In this document: positions 25,080 to 33,296 of the stretch, in pieces
Position numbering within the stretch: position 1 is the first letter of the stretch
Layout: the number at the start of each line of letters is the position of its first letter
NCBI RefSeq assembly: GCF_025854275.1
Contig: NZ_CP107567.1
Location: 1,550,001 to 1,614,000, forward strand
Direction of reading: 5' to 3'
DNA: 64,000 bases
Origin: Streptomyces peucetius
GTDB lineage: Bacteria; Actinomycetota; Actinomycetes; Streptomycetales; Streptomycetaceae
The notes under the pieces: model-generated
What the model was told of the DNA's origin: nothing
The model's input: only the letters and a program-made list of their open reading frames with translations
Database searches by the model: none
Position numbers and translations under genes: made by a program

Positions 25080-25743
25080 GGGCGCGGCGTCGGGCCCGTC
25101 GGACGGCGACCATTCCGGCCAGTCCGGCGGCACCTGCGACGAGCGCGGTGGTCATGCCGACGGAGGAGCCGTCGTCCCCGCCGCCCGTGCCGGCGTCGTC
25201 GGCCATGCCGCCGCCGCCCGCGGGCACGGCGCCGTGCGGCGAGCCCTTGTCACCCTTGGACCAGTCCGAGCCGTTCCGCTCGTCCTCGATCTTGTCGCCC
25301 TTCTTCTCGCCGTACTTGTCGCAGTCGACGGTGAAGACCTTCTGCTTGGTCTCGGGCGGCGGGCCCGGGATCGTCCAGGTGAGCAGGTAGTCGCCGTCGG
25401 GCAGCGCGTACTCCTCGGTGTGGCCGCGCCCCGCGATGAGCGCGATGGAGTCGTTCAGCGTGGGCCCGCTGGCCGTCGGGGGCTGGGGGGTGATCCTCCA
25501 CTCGAGCAGATCCAGGCTCTCGAAGTTGAACGCGCTGAGGCTGAACTTGCAGACTCCCTTGACGTCGTCCCGGGTGTCCCAGTGCGGGACGCCGGCCTTG
25601 TGGATCTTGAGGTCGCCGCTGTCGCCGGGCTGGGCGAACGCCGCCGGCGCCCCCGCCAGCGTCACGCCGGCGTAGGCCAGAACGGCGAGAGCGGCAGCCC
25701 CCGTGCGGACACGGCGGGGGCGGAGAGTTGCGGTCGTGCTCAT
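25066..25743 (-). CDS. Secreted surface protein with C-terminal membrane anchor
   Basis: 225 residues. A Sec signal covers about residues 1-36 (VRTGAAALAVLAYAGVTLAGAPAAFA). The exported body has two cysteines (VKGVCKFSLSA and FTVDCDKYG) and a beta-rich character (EEYALPDGDYLLTWTIPG). The C-terminus follows the cell-wall-anchor plan: Gly/Asp-rich linker, hydrophobic helix (MTTALVAGAAGLAGMVAV), then RRARRRAHGAA. An LPXTG or LAXTG motif is not present. The nearest sequence before the helix is DDAGTGGG. It is coupled to the sortase gene by a 14-bp overlap. Function unknown; probably a sortase substrate. Confidence 0.82.
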   Translation of the reverse strand: MSTTATLRPRRVRTGAAALAVLAYAGVTLAGAPAAFAQPGDSGDLKIHKAGVPHWDTRDDVKGVCKFSLSAFNFESLDLLEWRITPQPPTASGPTLNDSIALIAGRGHTEEYALPDGDYLLTWTIPGPPPETKQKVFTVDCDKYGEKKGDKIEDERNGSDWSKGDKGSPHGAVPAGGGGMADDAGTGGGDDGSSVGMTTALVAGAAGLAGMVAVRRARRRAHGAA

Positions 25744-25858
25744 GCGAGGCTCCTTCAAGCCGATGCGATTGTCATACTGATCACGCGATCGCCTGACTAG
25801 ATGTCACGAATTCGGCAAGAGGGAGCGTTGAAACGCTGAGAAGCCGTCAGAAATGCCC

Positions 25859-27160
25859 CTAGTAGCGGACACGGCGTGTATGCCGACCGGGCGACTCCGC
25901 CTCGTCGGCACGCTGCGGACCGCCGACACGGGCGCTCCCGTCCGCCCCGTCACCGGCCGTGGGCCCGTTCCCCGGGCGCGCCGTACGCACGGCGACCGCG
26001 CCGGACGCGAGCAGCAGCGCGCCCAGCATCACGAAGGGCGCGGCCGTCCCGGCCACCCCGGCGATCAGTCCGGCGGAGGCGGGCGCGGCGACCTGGCCGA
26101 GGCGGTTGCCGGTCAGACGCAGGGCGAGCACCGTCGAACGCGCTCGGGCCGGCGCCGCCTGCACGACCGTCGTCATGGACAGCGGCTGTCCCACCCCGAG
26201 ACAGAAGCCGAGCGCCGCCGGCATCGGCGCGAGCGCCCACAGCGGCACCGGCAGTGCGATGCCCGCGCACAGCACCCCGCCGAGCAGACACGTCACGGTG
26301 AGCAGCGCGGTACGGCCGATGATGCGGATCATCGGCGTCATCACCAGCCGGCACGCGATGGTGGCGGCGGCCCACAGGCTCAGCAGGGCGCCCACGACGG
26401 CGGGTTCGATGCCGCGGTGCTCGCCGACCACCGGCAGGTACGCGGTGAGAATGTCCGTGGCCGAGAGCACGGCGAGGCTGATGAAGATTCCCGCCGGAAC
26501 GCCAGGGGTGCGCAGGATGCGGTGCACGGGCACCTTCGCCGCCCGCTCGCCCGGCTGTGCACCGCCGCCCTCCTCCCCGCGCTCGATGCGCCACAGCGAG
26601 GTCAGGGAGAGCGCCGCGACGGCGGCGGAGACGACGAGCGCCAGTGCGCTCGTACGGTCCATGTCGCCACCGATCAGCGCGCGCGGCCACCGGTCCCGCA
26701 AGCTGGCCGAGCGACGCGCCGATGGTGAAGTTCCCGAAGTTCCGGTCCTGTTCTGCCGGGGTGGACTGCCGGGCGACGATCGACTGGGCACCGATGACGA
26801 AGCAGAGGTGACCGAGTCCCTCCCCCAGCCTCCGGCCGGGGGGACCCCATTCGCTTCGCTCCCCGCTCCACGCGGCCATCGCGGCGAGCGAGCCGGCCAG
26901 TCCGCTGAACGCACAGCCGGCGGAGATCAGTACGACCCCGGCGGGCAGCAGCGGCGCACGCCGGCCGTGGTCGGCCAGCGTTCCAGCGGCACGGCGGCGA
27001 ACAGCGGAAGCACCGCGTACACACCGGCGATCACGCCGATCGCCCACTCGTCCGCGCCCAGCGACAACGCCCGGTGGGAAACGGCCGGACGCGCCATCGA
27101 CACCGCCCCCTGCGCGAAGCCGAAGGCGATGACGAGGCGCAGCAGCCACAGCCGCCCCAT
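25859..27160 (-). pseudogene. MFS transporter with two compensating frameshifts
   Basis: The frame from 27160 gives the start of a major facilitator (MGRLWLLRLVIAFGFAQGAVSMARPAVSHRAL ... VYAVLPLFAAVPL). Near 26983 a base appears to be missing, and the protein continues in another frame (HGRRAPLLPAGVVLISAGCAFSGLAG ... CFVIGAQSIVARQS). Near 26677-26690, in a GCGCGCGC run, it returns to the original frame (ALIGGDMDRTSALALVVSA ... to 25859). The middle piece also holds SGERSEWGPPGRR, encoded by a repeat-like insert at 26816-26870. Either the gene is broken or the sequence has two indel errors. It starts 2 bp after the citrate-transporter stop, so it was part of that operon. Confidence 0.75.
26816..26870. 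repeat. Intergenic-type repeat inserted in the MFS gene
   Basis: The stretch contains TCCCCCAGCCTCCGGCCGGGGGGA, a hairpin, followed by ACCCCATTCGCTTCGCTCCCC. Similar GGGGGGACCCCCA sequence is part of the intergenic repeat at about 35360. It adds about 13 residues in frame between two conserved helices of the transporter. Confidence 0.6.
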
Positions 27161-27161
27161 G

Positions 27162-28595
27162 TCAGATGATGCCGAACAGGATTCCGGCCCCCAGCACCAC
27201 CAGGCAGGTGAGGGCGGCCCACTTCACGGTGAACCTGGTGTGGTCGCCGAACTCGACCTTGGCCATGCCGACGAGGACGTACACGGCGGGGACGAGCGGG
27301 CTGGACATGTGCAGGGGCTGGCCCACGAGCGAGGCCCGGGCGATCTCCAGCGGCGAGACACCGTGCGCGGCGCCCGCTTCCGCGAGGACCGGCAGGACAC
27401 CGAAGTAGAAGCCGTCGTTCGACATGAAGTAGGTGAGCGGCAGGCTCAGTACGCCGGTGACGATCGCCATGTGCGGGCCCATGCCCTCGGGGATGGCGCC
27501 GACGAGCCAGTCCGCCATGTGCTCGACCATGCCGGTGCCGGTGAGGACGCCGGTGAAGACGGCGGCGGCGAAGACCATGCCGGAGACGTTGAGGACGTTG
27601 TCCGCGTGAGCCGCGACACGGGCCTTCTGGTCCGCCATGTTGGGGAAGTTGACGGTCAGGGCGAGCGCCGCGCCGAGGAGGAAGAGCACCGGGATCGGCA
27701 TCAGTTCCATGATCATGGCGGTGAGCAGGGCGAGCGTGAGACCGGCGTTGAACCAGTAGAGCTTGGGGCGCAGGGTCGGCCGGTCGGGGTCGAGCCCCTG
27801 GAATCCGCCGTCTCGGGACGGGACTTCGGCGTCCGTCCCGGAGCCGGACCCGGTGCCGGAGACGACGTCCTTGCCGACCGCGTCGGAGCCCGGACCGCCG
27901 GCCGCGGCGCGCCCACCGGAACCGCCGGCCTTGACGAGCACCGTCCCGGTCTCCGGCTCCAGCACCTCGTCGAGGGTGAGGTAGCCGAGGCGCTTGCGCT
28001 CGCGCCCGCCGAGGACGCAGGCGAGAAGGAGCACGAAGAGGAGGCCGACGCCGAGCGCCGGGATCATCGGCACGAAGATGTCCGCGGCGTCCAGCTTGAG
28101 CGCGGTGGCCGCACGGGCGGTGGGGCCGCCCCAGGGCAGGGTGTTCATGACGCCGTTCGCGGTGGCCGCGATGCCGGTCAGCACCACCAGGCTCATCTTG
28201 AGGCGCTTGTAGAGCGGATACATCGCCGAGACCGTGATCATGAAGGTCGTGGAGCCGTCGCCGTCGAGCGAGACGATGGCGGCGAGCAGCGCCGTACCGA
28301 TCACGATGCGCAGCGGATCCGCCCTGCAGAAGCGCAGGATGCCGCGCACGATCGGGTCGAAGAGGCCGACGTCGATCATCACGCCGAAGTAGACGATGGC
28401 GAACATCAGCATCGCGGCGGTCGGGGCGAGGTTGCCCACGCCTTCGATGACGTAGTCCCCGAGCTGTGCGCCCTGCCCGACGGCGACGCAGAAGAGTGCG
28501 GGGATGAGGACCAGCGCCGCGATCGGCGACATCTTCTTCGTCATGATCAGGACCAGGAAGGTCGCGATCATGGCGAAGCCGAGGATTGTCAGCAT
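27162..28595 (-). CDS. CitMHS-family citrate-metal:H+ symporter
   Basis: 477 residues with eleven to twelve helices. LTILGFAMIATFLVLIMTKKMSPIAALVLIPALFCVAVG is the family N-terminus. SLDGDGSTTFMITVSAMYPLYKRLKM (about residues 108-133) and NTLPWGGPTARAATAL (about 150) are conserved transport motifs. A polar Gly/Asp-rich loop (about 222-270) splits the halves. Carriers of this family (CitM/CitN of Bacillus) import citrate complexed with Mg or Ca. The mRNA leader can form a long stem that hides the ribosome site (28599-28674). It is followed 2 bp later by the frameshifted MFS gene. Confidence 0.92.
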   Translation of the reverse strand: MLTILGFAMIATFLVLIMTKKMSPIAALVLIPALFCVAVGQGAQLGDYVIEGVGNLAPTAAMLMFAIVYFGVMIDVGLFDPIVRGILRFCRADPLRIVIGTALLAAIVSLDGDGSTTFMITVSAMYPLYKRLKMSLVVLTGIAATANGVMNTLPWGGPTARAATALKLDAADIFVPMIPALGVGLLFVLLLACVLGGRERKRLGYLTLDEVLEPETGTVLVKAGGSGGRAAAGGPGSDAVGKDVVSGTGSGSGTDAEVPSRDGGFQGLDPDRPTLRPKLYWFNAGLTLALLTAMIMELMPIPVLFLLGAALALTVNFPNMADQKARVAAHADNVLNVSGMVFAAAVFTGVLTGTGMVEHMADWLVGAIPEGMGPHMAIVTGVLSLPLTYFMSNDGFYFGVLPVLAEAGAAHGVSPLEIARASLVGQPLHMSSPLVPAVYVLVGMAKVEFGDHTRFTVKWAALTCLVVLGAGILFGII

Positions 28596-28598
28596 GGG

Positions 28599-28674
28599 GA
28601 CACCTAACGTTCATCCTTGAACGGCCACCGGCGGAAGCGGCCGCCGGGGTGCGGTCCGGATGACGTTAGGTGTC
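28599..28674 (-). promoter_or_regulatory. Long 5'-leader stem-loop before the citrate transporter
   Basis: In the minus-strand mRNA, GACACCTAACGT-CATCC (28674-28658) pairs with GGATG-A-ACGTTAGGTGTC (28616-28599): 12 plus 5 base pairs with one bulged A. Inside, CCGGCGG and CCGCCGG form a second stem. The inner edge of the right arm carries the AGGTG ribosome-binding site, and the ATG follows three bases after the stem. It may be a translational switch, or a DNA operator overlapping the promoter. Nothing resembles a catalogued riboswitch to me. Confidence 0.6.
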
Positions 28675-28729
28675 GTCATCTGCTGTTAACAAGGTGTTGC
28701 CGTGTGAGCAATACGAGCAAAACCCCAGG

Positions 28730-31039
28730 TCATCGGCTTAGTGTCACTTCCACCGGGATGGCGTTGAGCACGGCGGTGCCGGACAGGGGGTCCAGCCGGG
28801 AGCCGTCGAGCAGCTGGTTCACGTTGACTCCGGGGTGCTCGGCGGCCACCGACAGGCGGGTCCCGGGGCGGCTGTGTCCCCAGCCGTGCGGCAGGCTCAC
28901 CACACCGGGCCGTACCGAGTCAGTGATCTCCACCGGGGCCTCGACGCGTCCGCCGTCGGCGGCGACGCTCGCCGTGACTCCGTCCTCGAGTCCGAGCCGG
29001 GCGGCGTCGTCCGGATGGACGTGGAGCGTGCAGCGGTTCGAACCGCCGTTCAGCGCCGGCACGTTGTGGAGCCAGCTGTTGTTGGACCGCAGATGGCGGC
29101 GGCCGACCAGGACCAGACCCTCCGGGCGGGCGTCGAGGGCGGCACGCAGGCGGGGCAGATCGTCCGCGACCGGGCCGGGCAGCAACTCGACGCGTCCGCT
29201 GCGAGTCCTGAGGATCTGCGGGACACGTGATTCCAGCGGCCCGAGGTCGACACCGTGCGGCTGTTCCAGCAGCGTGTCGAGGGTCAGGTCGTACGGGCCG
29301 AGGCGCAGCATCATGTCCAGGCGGCGTTCTGCTCCGGTGTGTCCGGTCAGACCGGCGGCGGCCTCCTCGACGGTCCGGCCGTGCACCGGGGAGTGCGGGT
29401 CCGCGACCGCCTTGGCCAGGGCGCCCTGGACGACCATGCCGTCGACGGCGGACGGCTCTGCCCCGTGCATCCCGGAGACCGCGAGGATCAGCCGCGCGTG
29501 GATCTCGCACTCGTCCATCAGCCCGGCCTCCAGCGGCACGGCGGCGGGGTTGTAGCGGACCTGGTTGCGGACGGCCAGCGCGTTGAAGGCGAAGTCGAAG
29601 TGGGCGCTCTGGGCGGGCGGCGGCGGGGGCAGCACGACGTCCGCGTGGCGCGATGTCTCGTTGAGATACGGGTCGATGCTGATCATCAGATCGAGGCCGG
29701 CCAGGGCGCGGTCGAGGCGGTCGCCGTCGGGGGCGGAGAGCACCGGGTTGGCCGCGATGGCGATCAGGGCGCGGATCTGCCCCTCGCCGGGCGTCTCGAT
29801 CTCCTCCGCGAGGGCGACGATCGGCAGTTCACCCTTGGCCTCGGGGTGGCCGCTGACGCGGCTGCTCCAGCGGCCCAGCGCGAATCCCCTGCCGGGGGCG
29901 GCGGGGCGCGGGGCCCGGTCGGTGGCGGCGAGCGGGAAGAGAGCGCCGCCCGGCCGGTCGAGGTTGCCCGTGAGGACGTTGAGGACGTCGACGAGCCAGC
30001 TGGCGAGCGTGCCGTGCTCGACGGTGCAGCTGCCGATGCGCCCGTAGACGGCGGCGGTGGGTGCGGCCGCGAGTTCGCGGGCGATCGTACGGATCTCCCC
30101 GGGCTCCATGTCGCAGGCCGCCGCGACGGCCTCCGGGGTGAAGTCCTTGACCGCGGCCTCCACTTCGGCGACGCCCTGGACATGAGCGGCGAGCGTGCCC
30201 AGGTCGGTCAGGCTCTCCTCGAAGAGAACCTGGACGAGCGCGGCGAGCAGCAGCGCGTCGGTGCCGGGCCGGATGGCGACGTGCCGGTCGGCGAGCCGGG
30301 CGGTGCGGGTGCGGCGCGGATCGACGACCGTGAGGGTGCCACCGCGGCGGCGGAGCGCCTTGAGCCTGCCGGGGAAGTCCGGCGCGGTGCACAGGCTGCC
30401 GTTGGACTCCAGCGGGTTGGCACCGAGCATCAGCAGGTGGTCGGTGCGGTCCAGGTCGGGGACGGGGATCGCGACGGCGCTGCCGAAGAGCAGTCCGCTG
30501 GAGACGTGCTTGGGCATCTGGTCGAGGGTGGAGGCGGAGAAGACGTTGCGGGTGCGCAGCGCGGAGAGGAGAACGGGCGGGTAGAGCCCCCCGGCCATGG
30601 TGTGCACGTTGGGGTTGCCGAGCACGACGCCGACGCTGTTGGGTCCGTGTTCCTCGATCAGCGGCCTGATCCGGGCGGCGATCAGCTCGAAGGCCTCGTC
30701 CCAGGTGGCGTCGCGCAGTTCACCGTTCTCCCGGACCAGGGGTGTGCGCAGCCGGTCGGGGTCGGCGTCCAGTTCGCCGAAGGACGCGCCCTTGGGGCAG
30801 ATGAAGCCCTGGCTGAAGACGTCGTCGCGGTCACCCTTGGCGCCGGTGACGCGGGTGCCCTCGATGGTGAGCGTGAGCCCGCAGGTGGCTTCGCACAGCG
30901 GGCAGACGCGCAGTGCGGTGCGCTTCCGCGCGCCGGGCGGGGACACCGCGGGCGCCTCGGCGGCGCCGGGCGGCGACGTCGTCGTACGGGTGCTGGGCTG
31001 GGAAGTCGTCGTACGGGTGCTCGGAGCGGTGCGGGACAT
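28730..31039 (-). CDS. Molybdopterin-dependent oxidoreductase
   Basis: 769 residues of the DMSO-reductase/formate dehydrogenase superfamily. The iron-sulfur motif is CPLCEATC ... GFICPKG (about residues 46-80), ligating one [4Fe-4S]. MopB domain landmarks follow: NPLESNGS, VVDPRRTRTARLAD, VYGRIGSCTVEHG, NVLTGNLDRPGGALF. A molydopterin-dinucleotide-binding C-terminus has NNSWLHNVPAL, HPDDAARLGL and PHGWGHSRPG. The N-terminal 40 residues hold a duplicated STRTTTSPP-like stretch from a short DNA repeat. It has no TAT signal, so it is cytoplasmic. The perfect palindrome 52 bp upstream (31091) puts it in the TACCGACYGGT group. The redox partner is not nearby. Substrate unknown. Confidence 0.9.
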   Translation of the reverse strand: MSRTAPSTRTTTSQPSTRTTTSPPGAAEAPAVSPPGARKRTALRVCPLCEATCGLTLTIEGTRVTGAKGDRDDVFSQGFICPKGASFGELDADPDRLRTPLVRENGELRDATWDEAFELIAARIRPLIEEHGPNSVGVVLGNPNVHTMAGGLYPPVLLSALRTRNVFSASTLDQMPKHVSSGLLFGSAVAIPVPDLDRTDHLLMLGANPLESNGSLCTAPDFPGRLKALRRRGGTLTVVDPRRTRTARLADRHVAIRPGTDALLLAALVQVLFEESLTDLGTLAAHVQGVAEVEAAVKDFTPEAVAAACDMEPGEIRTIARELAAAPTAAVYGRIGSCTVEHGTLASWLVDVLNVLTGNLDRPGGALFPLAATDRAPRPAAPGRGFALGRWSSRVSGHPEAKGELPIVALAEEIETPGEGQIRALIAIAANPVLSAPDGDRLDRALAGLDLMISIDPYLNETSRHADVVLPPPPPAQSAHFDFAFNALAVRNQVRYNPAAVPLEAGLMDECEIHARLILAVSGMHGAEPSAVDGMVVQGALAKAVADPHSPVHGRTVEEAAAGLTGHTGAERRLDMMLRLGPYDLTLDTLLEQPHGVDLGPLESRVPQILRTRSGRVELLPGPVADDLPRLRAALDARPEGLVLVGRRHLRSNNSWLHNVPALNGGSNRCTLHVHPDDAARLGLEDGVTASVAADGGRVEAPVEITDSVRPGVVSLPHGWGHSRPGTRLSVAAEHPGVNVNQLLDGSRLDPLSGTAVLNAIPVEVTLSR

Positions 31040-31090
31040 GAGCCCTCCCGGGGCGGCGGCAGCGGCGGCGGCGATGTGCCGGCCCGCCGA

Positions 31091-31108
31091 GCATACCGAC
31101 CGGTATGC
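31091..31108. promoter_or_regulatory. TetR-type operator, TACCGACYGGT family, site 4
   Basis: GCATACCGACCGGTATGC has perfect eight-base arms (GCATACCG / CGGTATGC) around AC. It lies 52 bp before the molybdopterin oxidoreductase start, and shares TACCGACCGGT with site 3. Confidence 0.72.
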
Positions 31109-31168
31109 ATGAGCGGGAAGACCACTGACCTTCCTCCCATCGGCCCGCCGCCCGGCCCACCGGCCGGT

Positions 31169-31210
31169 CAGAGCCGGCGAGAGCCGGTGAGAGCCGGTCG
31201 TCAGAGCCGG
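31169..31210. repeat. Short tandem 10-bp repeat (AGAGCCGG)
   Basis: TCAGAGCCGG, CGAGAGCCGG and TGAGAGCCGG follow one another, then after TCG a fourth copy TCAGAGCCGG begins with the stop codon of the TetR gene at 31201-31203. No function is evident. Confidence 0.6.
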
Positions 31211-31848
31211 TCGAGGATCCGCGCCAGATAGGCCCGCAGCAGCTCCCGCGTCTCGCTCACGATCTCCTGGTCCCCCGACGGCAGCACCCGGAAAGCCAGC
31301 TGGAGCAGCGCGTCGGCCGCCTCCACCGACACGAGCACCGCCCGCCGCAGCTCCTCGTCCGCCACGCGGCCCAGATGCGCGGCGAGCAGGTCCGCCAGCC
31401 GCCCCGCCACTTCGAGGTTGGCTCCGGCGGCAGGAGCCCCGACGGGGATCTGCGAGCCGAAGTCGACCAGCGCGAAGCCGGGCACGGAACGCTTCATGGC
31501 CAGGTACTCGTCCAGCACGACGTCAACCGCGCCCCGCCAGTCGTCGGAGCCCACCCCGGGGAGGCGCGCGGCGATCCGTTCGGCGTATCCGTCCAGGTTG
31601 CGGCGCGCGAGGGCGTCGACCAGCGCCCGCTTGTTGCCGAAGAAGCGGTAGACCGACCCGATCGGCACGCCGGCCCTGGCCGCGACCCTACGGGTGGACA
31701 GCTCCTCGTAGCCGGTCTCGTCGAGCACCTCCGCGCAGGCGTCCAGAATCCGGGCGAGCCGGTCGGCGCTGCGCTGCTGGACCGGCACGCGGCGCAGATG
31801 CGCGGAGGAGGGAAGCGGGGAACGGGCCTGGGACACGCCGCCCATCAT
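31201..31848 (-). CDS. TetR-family regulator divergent from hmgA
   Basis: 215 residues. The helix-turn-helix is VQQRSADRLARILDACAEVLDETGYEELSTRRVAARAGVPIGSVYRFFGNKRALVDAL (about residues 22-79). The C-terminal domain (LDEYLAMKRSVPGFALVDFG ... AVLVSVEAADALLQLAFR) belongs to a common actinobacterial TetR class. Two adjacent ATGs (31848, 31845) are equally good starts. The gene is divergent from hmgA with 92 bp between starts, and two palindromes lie in that gap. Control of homogentisate breakdown is therefore likely, but the ligand is not known. Confidence 0.85.
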   Translation of the reverse strand: MMGGVSQARSPLPSSAHLRRVPVQQRSADRLARILDACAEVLDETGYEELSTRRVAARAGVPIGSVYRFFGNKRALVDALARRNLDGYAERIAARLPGVGSDDWRGAVDVVLDEYLAMKRSVPGFALVDFGSQIPVGAPAAGANLEVAGRLADLLAAHLGRVADEELRRAVLVSVEAADALLQLAFRVLPSGDQEIVSETRELLRAYLARILDRL

Positions 31849-31884
31849 GCCGCTCCGTTGCCGTTGACGGGGTGAACCTGCAAT

Positions 31885-31920
31885 CCTACGGTTGTCCATA
31901 GGAATGGATTCCAGGAATCC
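31885..31920. promoter_or_regulatory. Palindromes in the hmgA/TetR divergent promoter
   Basis: CCTACGG-TTGT-CCATAGG (31885-31902) is an inverted repeat with one mismatch. GGATTCC-A-GGAATCC (31906-31920) is a perfect one, and GGAAT-GG-ATTCC overlaps both. The first has the look of a TetR operator. Both lie 20-56 bp before the hmgA start. Confidence 0.6.
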
Positions 31921-31940
31921 TTCAGCACCAGGAGCGGGCG

Positions 31941-33269
31941 ATGAGCGGCACCGAGCAGGCGCGGAAGATGGTCGAGGGGCTGACCGACCGGTCGTTCTCC
32001 CCCGGCTTCGGCAACGAACACAGTTCCGAGGCGGAGCCCGGTGCACTTCCCCAGGGGCGCAACTCCCCCCAGCGCGCCCCCCACGGCCTCTACGCGGAGC
32101 AGCTCAGCGGCTCGGCCTTCACCGAGCCCCGCGCGCACAACCGCCGCTCGTGGCTGTACCGGATCCGGCCCTCTGCCGCGCACCCTCCCTTCGTGCGCGT
32201 CGACAACGGCCATGTCCGCAGCGCCCCCTTCACCGAAACCGTGCCCGACCCCAACCGGCTGCGCTGGAACCCGCTGCCCGAGCCCGCGCCCGGTACCGAC
32301 TGGCTGGCCGGTCTGTGGACCCTCGGCGGCAACGGCGACGTCACCCAGCGCACCGGTATGGCCGTGCACCTCTACCACGCCAATACGTCGATGACGGACC
32401 GGGTGTTCAGCGACGCGGACGGCGAACTGCTGATCGTCCCCGAACGCGGCGGGCTGCTCCTCGTGACCGAACTCGGCCTGCTGCCCGCCCGCCCCGGCGA
32501 GGTGGCGCTGATCCCCCGCGGTGTCCGCTTCCGCGTCGAGCTCCTGGACGAGACGGCCCGTGGTTACGTCTGCGAGAACTACGGACAGCCCTTCCAGCTC
32601 CCCGACCTCGGCCCGATCGGCGCCAACGGCCTGGCGAACGCCCGTGACTTCCTGGCCCCCGTCGCCGCCTACGAGGACGTCGAGCGCCCGGTGGAGGTGG
32701 TCAACAAGTTCTGCGGCAACCTGTGGGCGGCGACGTACGACCACTCCCCGCTCGACGTGGTCGCCTGGCACGGCAACCACGTCCCGTACGTCTACGACCT
32801 GCACCGTTTCAATGTGATCGGGTCGATCTCGTACGACCACCCCGATCCCTCGATCTTCACGGTGCTCACCTCGCCGTCCGACACCCCCGGCCTCGCCGGA
32901 GTCGACTTCGTCGTCTTCGCACCGCGCTGGCTCGTCGGCGAGGACACCTTCCGCCCGCCCTACTTCCACCGCAACGTGATGAGCGAGTACATGGGCCTGA
33001 TCGAGGGCGCGTACGACGCCAAGGCCGAAGGTTTCGTGCCGGGCGGCGGATCGCTGCACAACATGATGTCGGCGCACGGCCCCGACCGGGAGACGTTCGA
33101 CCGGGCGAGCGCCGCCGAGCTGAAGCCGCAGAAGATCGACGACGGCCTGGCCTTCATGTTCGAGACCCGCTGGCCGGTGACCGCGACCGGGCAGGCGGCG
33201 AACGCGGACCACCTGCAGAAGGGGTACGACGACGTATGGCAGGGTCTGGAGCGCCACTTCAGGCCGTAG
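31941..33269 (+). CDS. hmgA: Homogentisate 1,2-dioxygenase
   Basis: 442 residues, typical length. The family start is [45 protein letters not shown]. The iron ligands are visible: His343 and Glu349 in [11 protein letters not shown], and His379 in [11 protein letters not shown]. It opens the ring of homogentisate to maleylacetoacetate in tyrosine and phenylalanine breakdown, in the cytoplasm. Other pathway genes (maleylacetoacetate isomerase, fumarylacetoacetase, 4-HPP dioxygenase) are not in the window. ATG 31941 is preceded by GGAGCGGGCG. A divergent TetR and palindromes at 31885-31920 suggest local control. Confidence 0.97.
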   Translation: MSGTEQARKMVEGLTDRSFSPGFGNEHSSEAEPGALPQGRNSPQRAPHGLYAEQLSGSAFTEPRAHNRRSWLYRIRPSAAHPPFVRVDNGHVRSAPFTETVPDPNRLRWNPLPEPAPGTDWLAGLWTLGGNGDVTQRTGMAVHLYHANTSMTDRVFSDADGELLIVPERGGLLLVTELGLLPARPGEVALIPRGVRFRVELLDETARGYVCENYGQPFQLPDLGPIGANGLANARDFLAPVAAYEDVERPVEVVNKFCGNLWAATYDHSPLDVVAWHGNHVPYVYDLHRFNVIGSISYDHPDPSIFTVLTSPSDTPGLAGVDFVVFAPRWLVGEDTFRPPYFHRNVMSEYMGLIEGAYDAKAEGFVPGGGSLHNMMSAHGPDRETFDRASAAELKPQKIDDGLAFMFETRWPVTATGQAANADHLQKGYDDVWQGLERHFRP

Positions 33270-33296
33270 TGGAGAGATGCCGTTTTCGGAGATGCC

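Noticed and set aside
25959..28607. 882-codon plus-strand open frame opposite the citrate transporter
   Set aside because: Shadow of the transporter genes, no recognisable motif.
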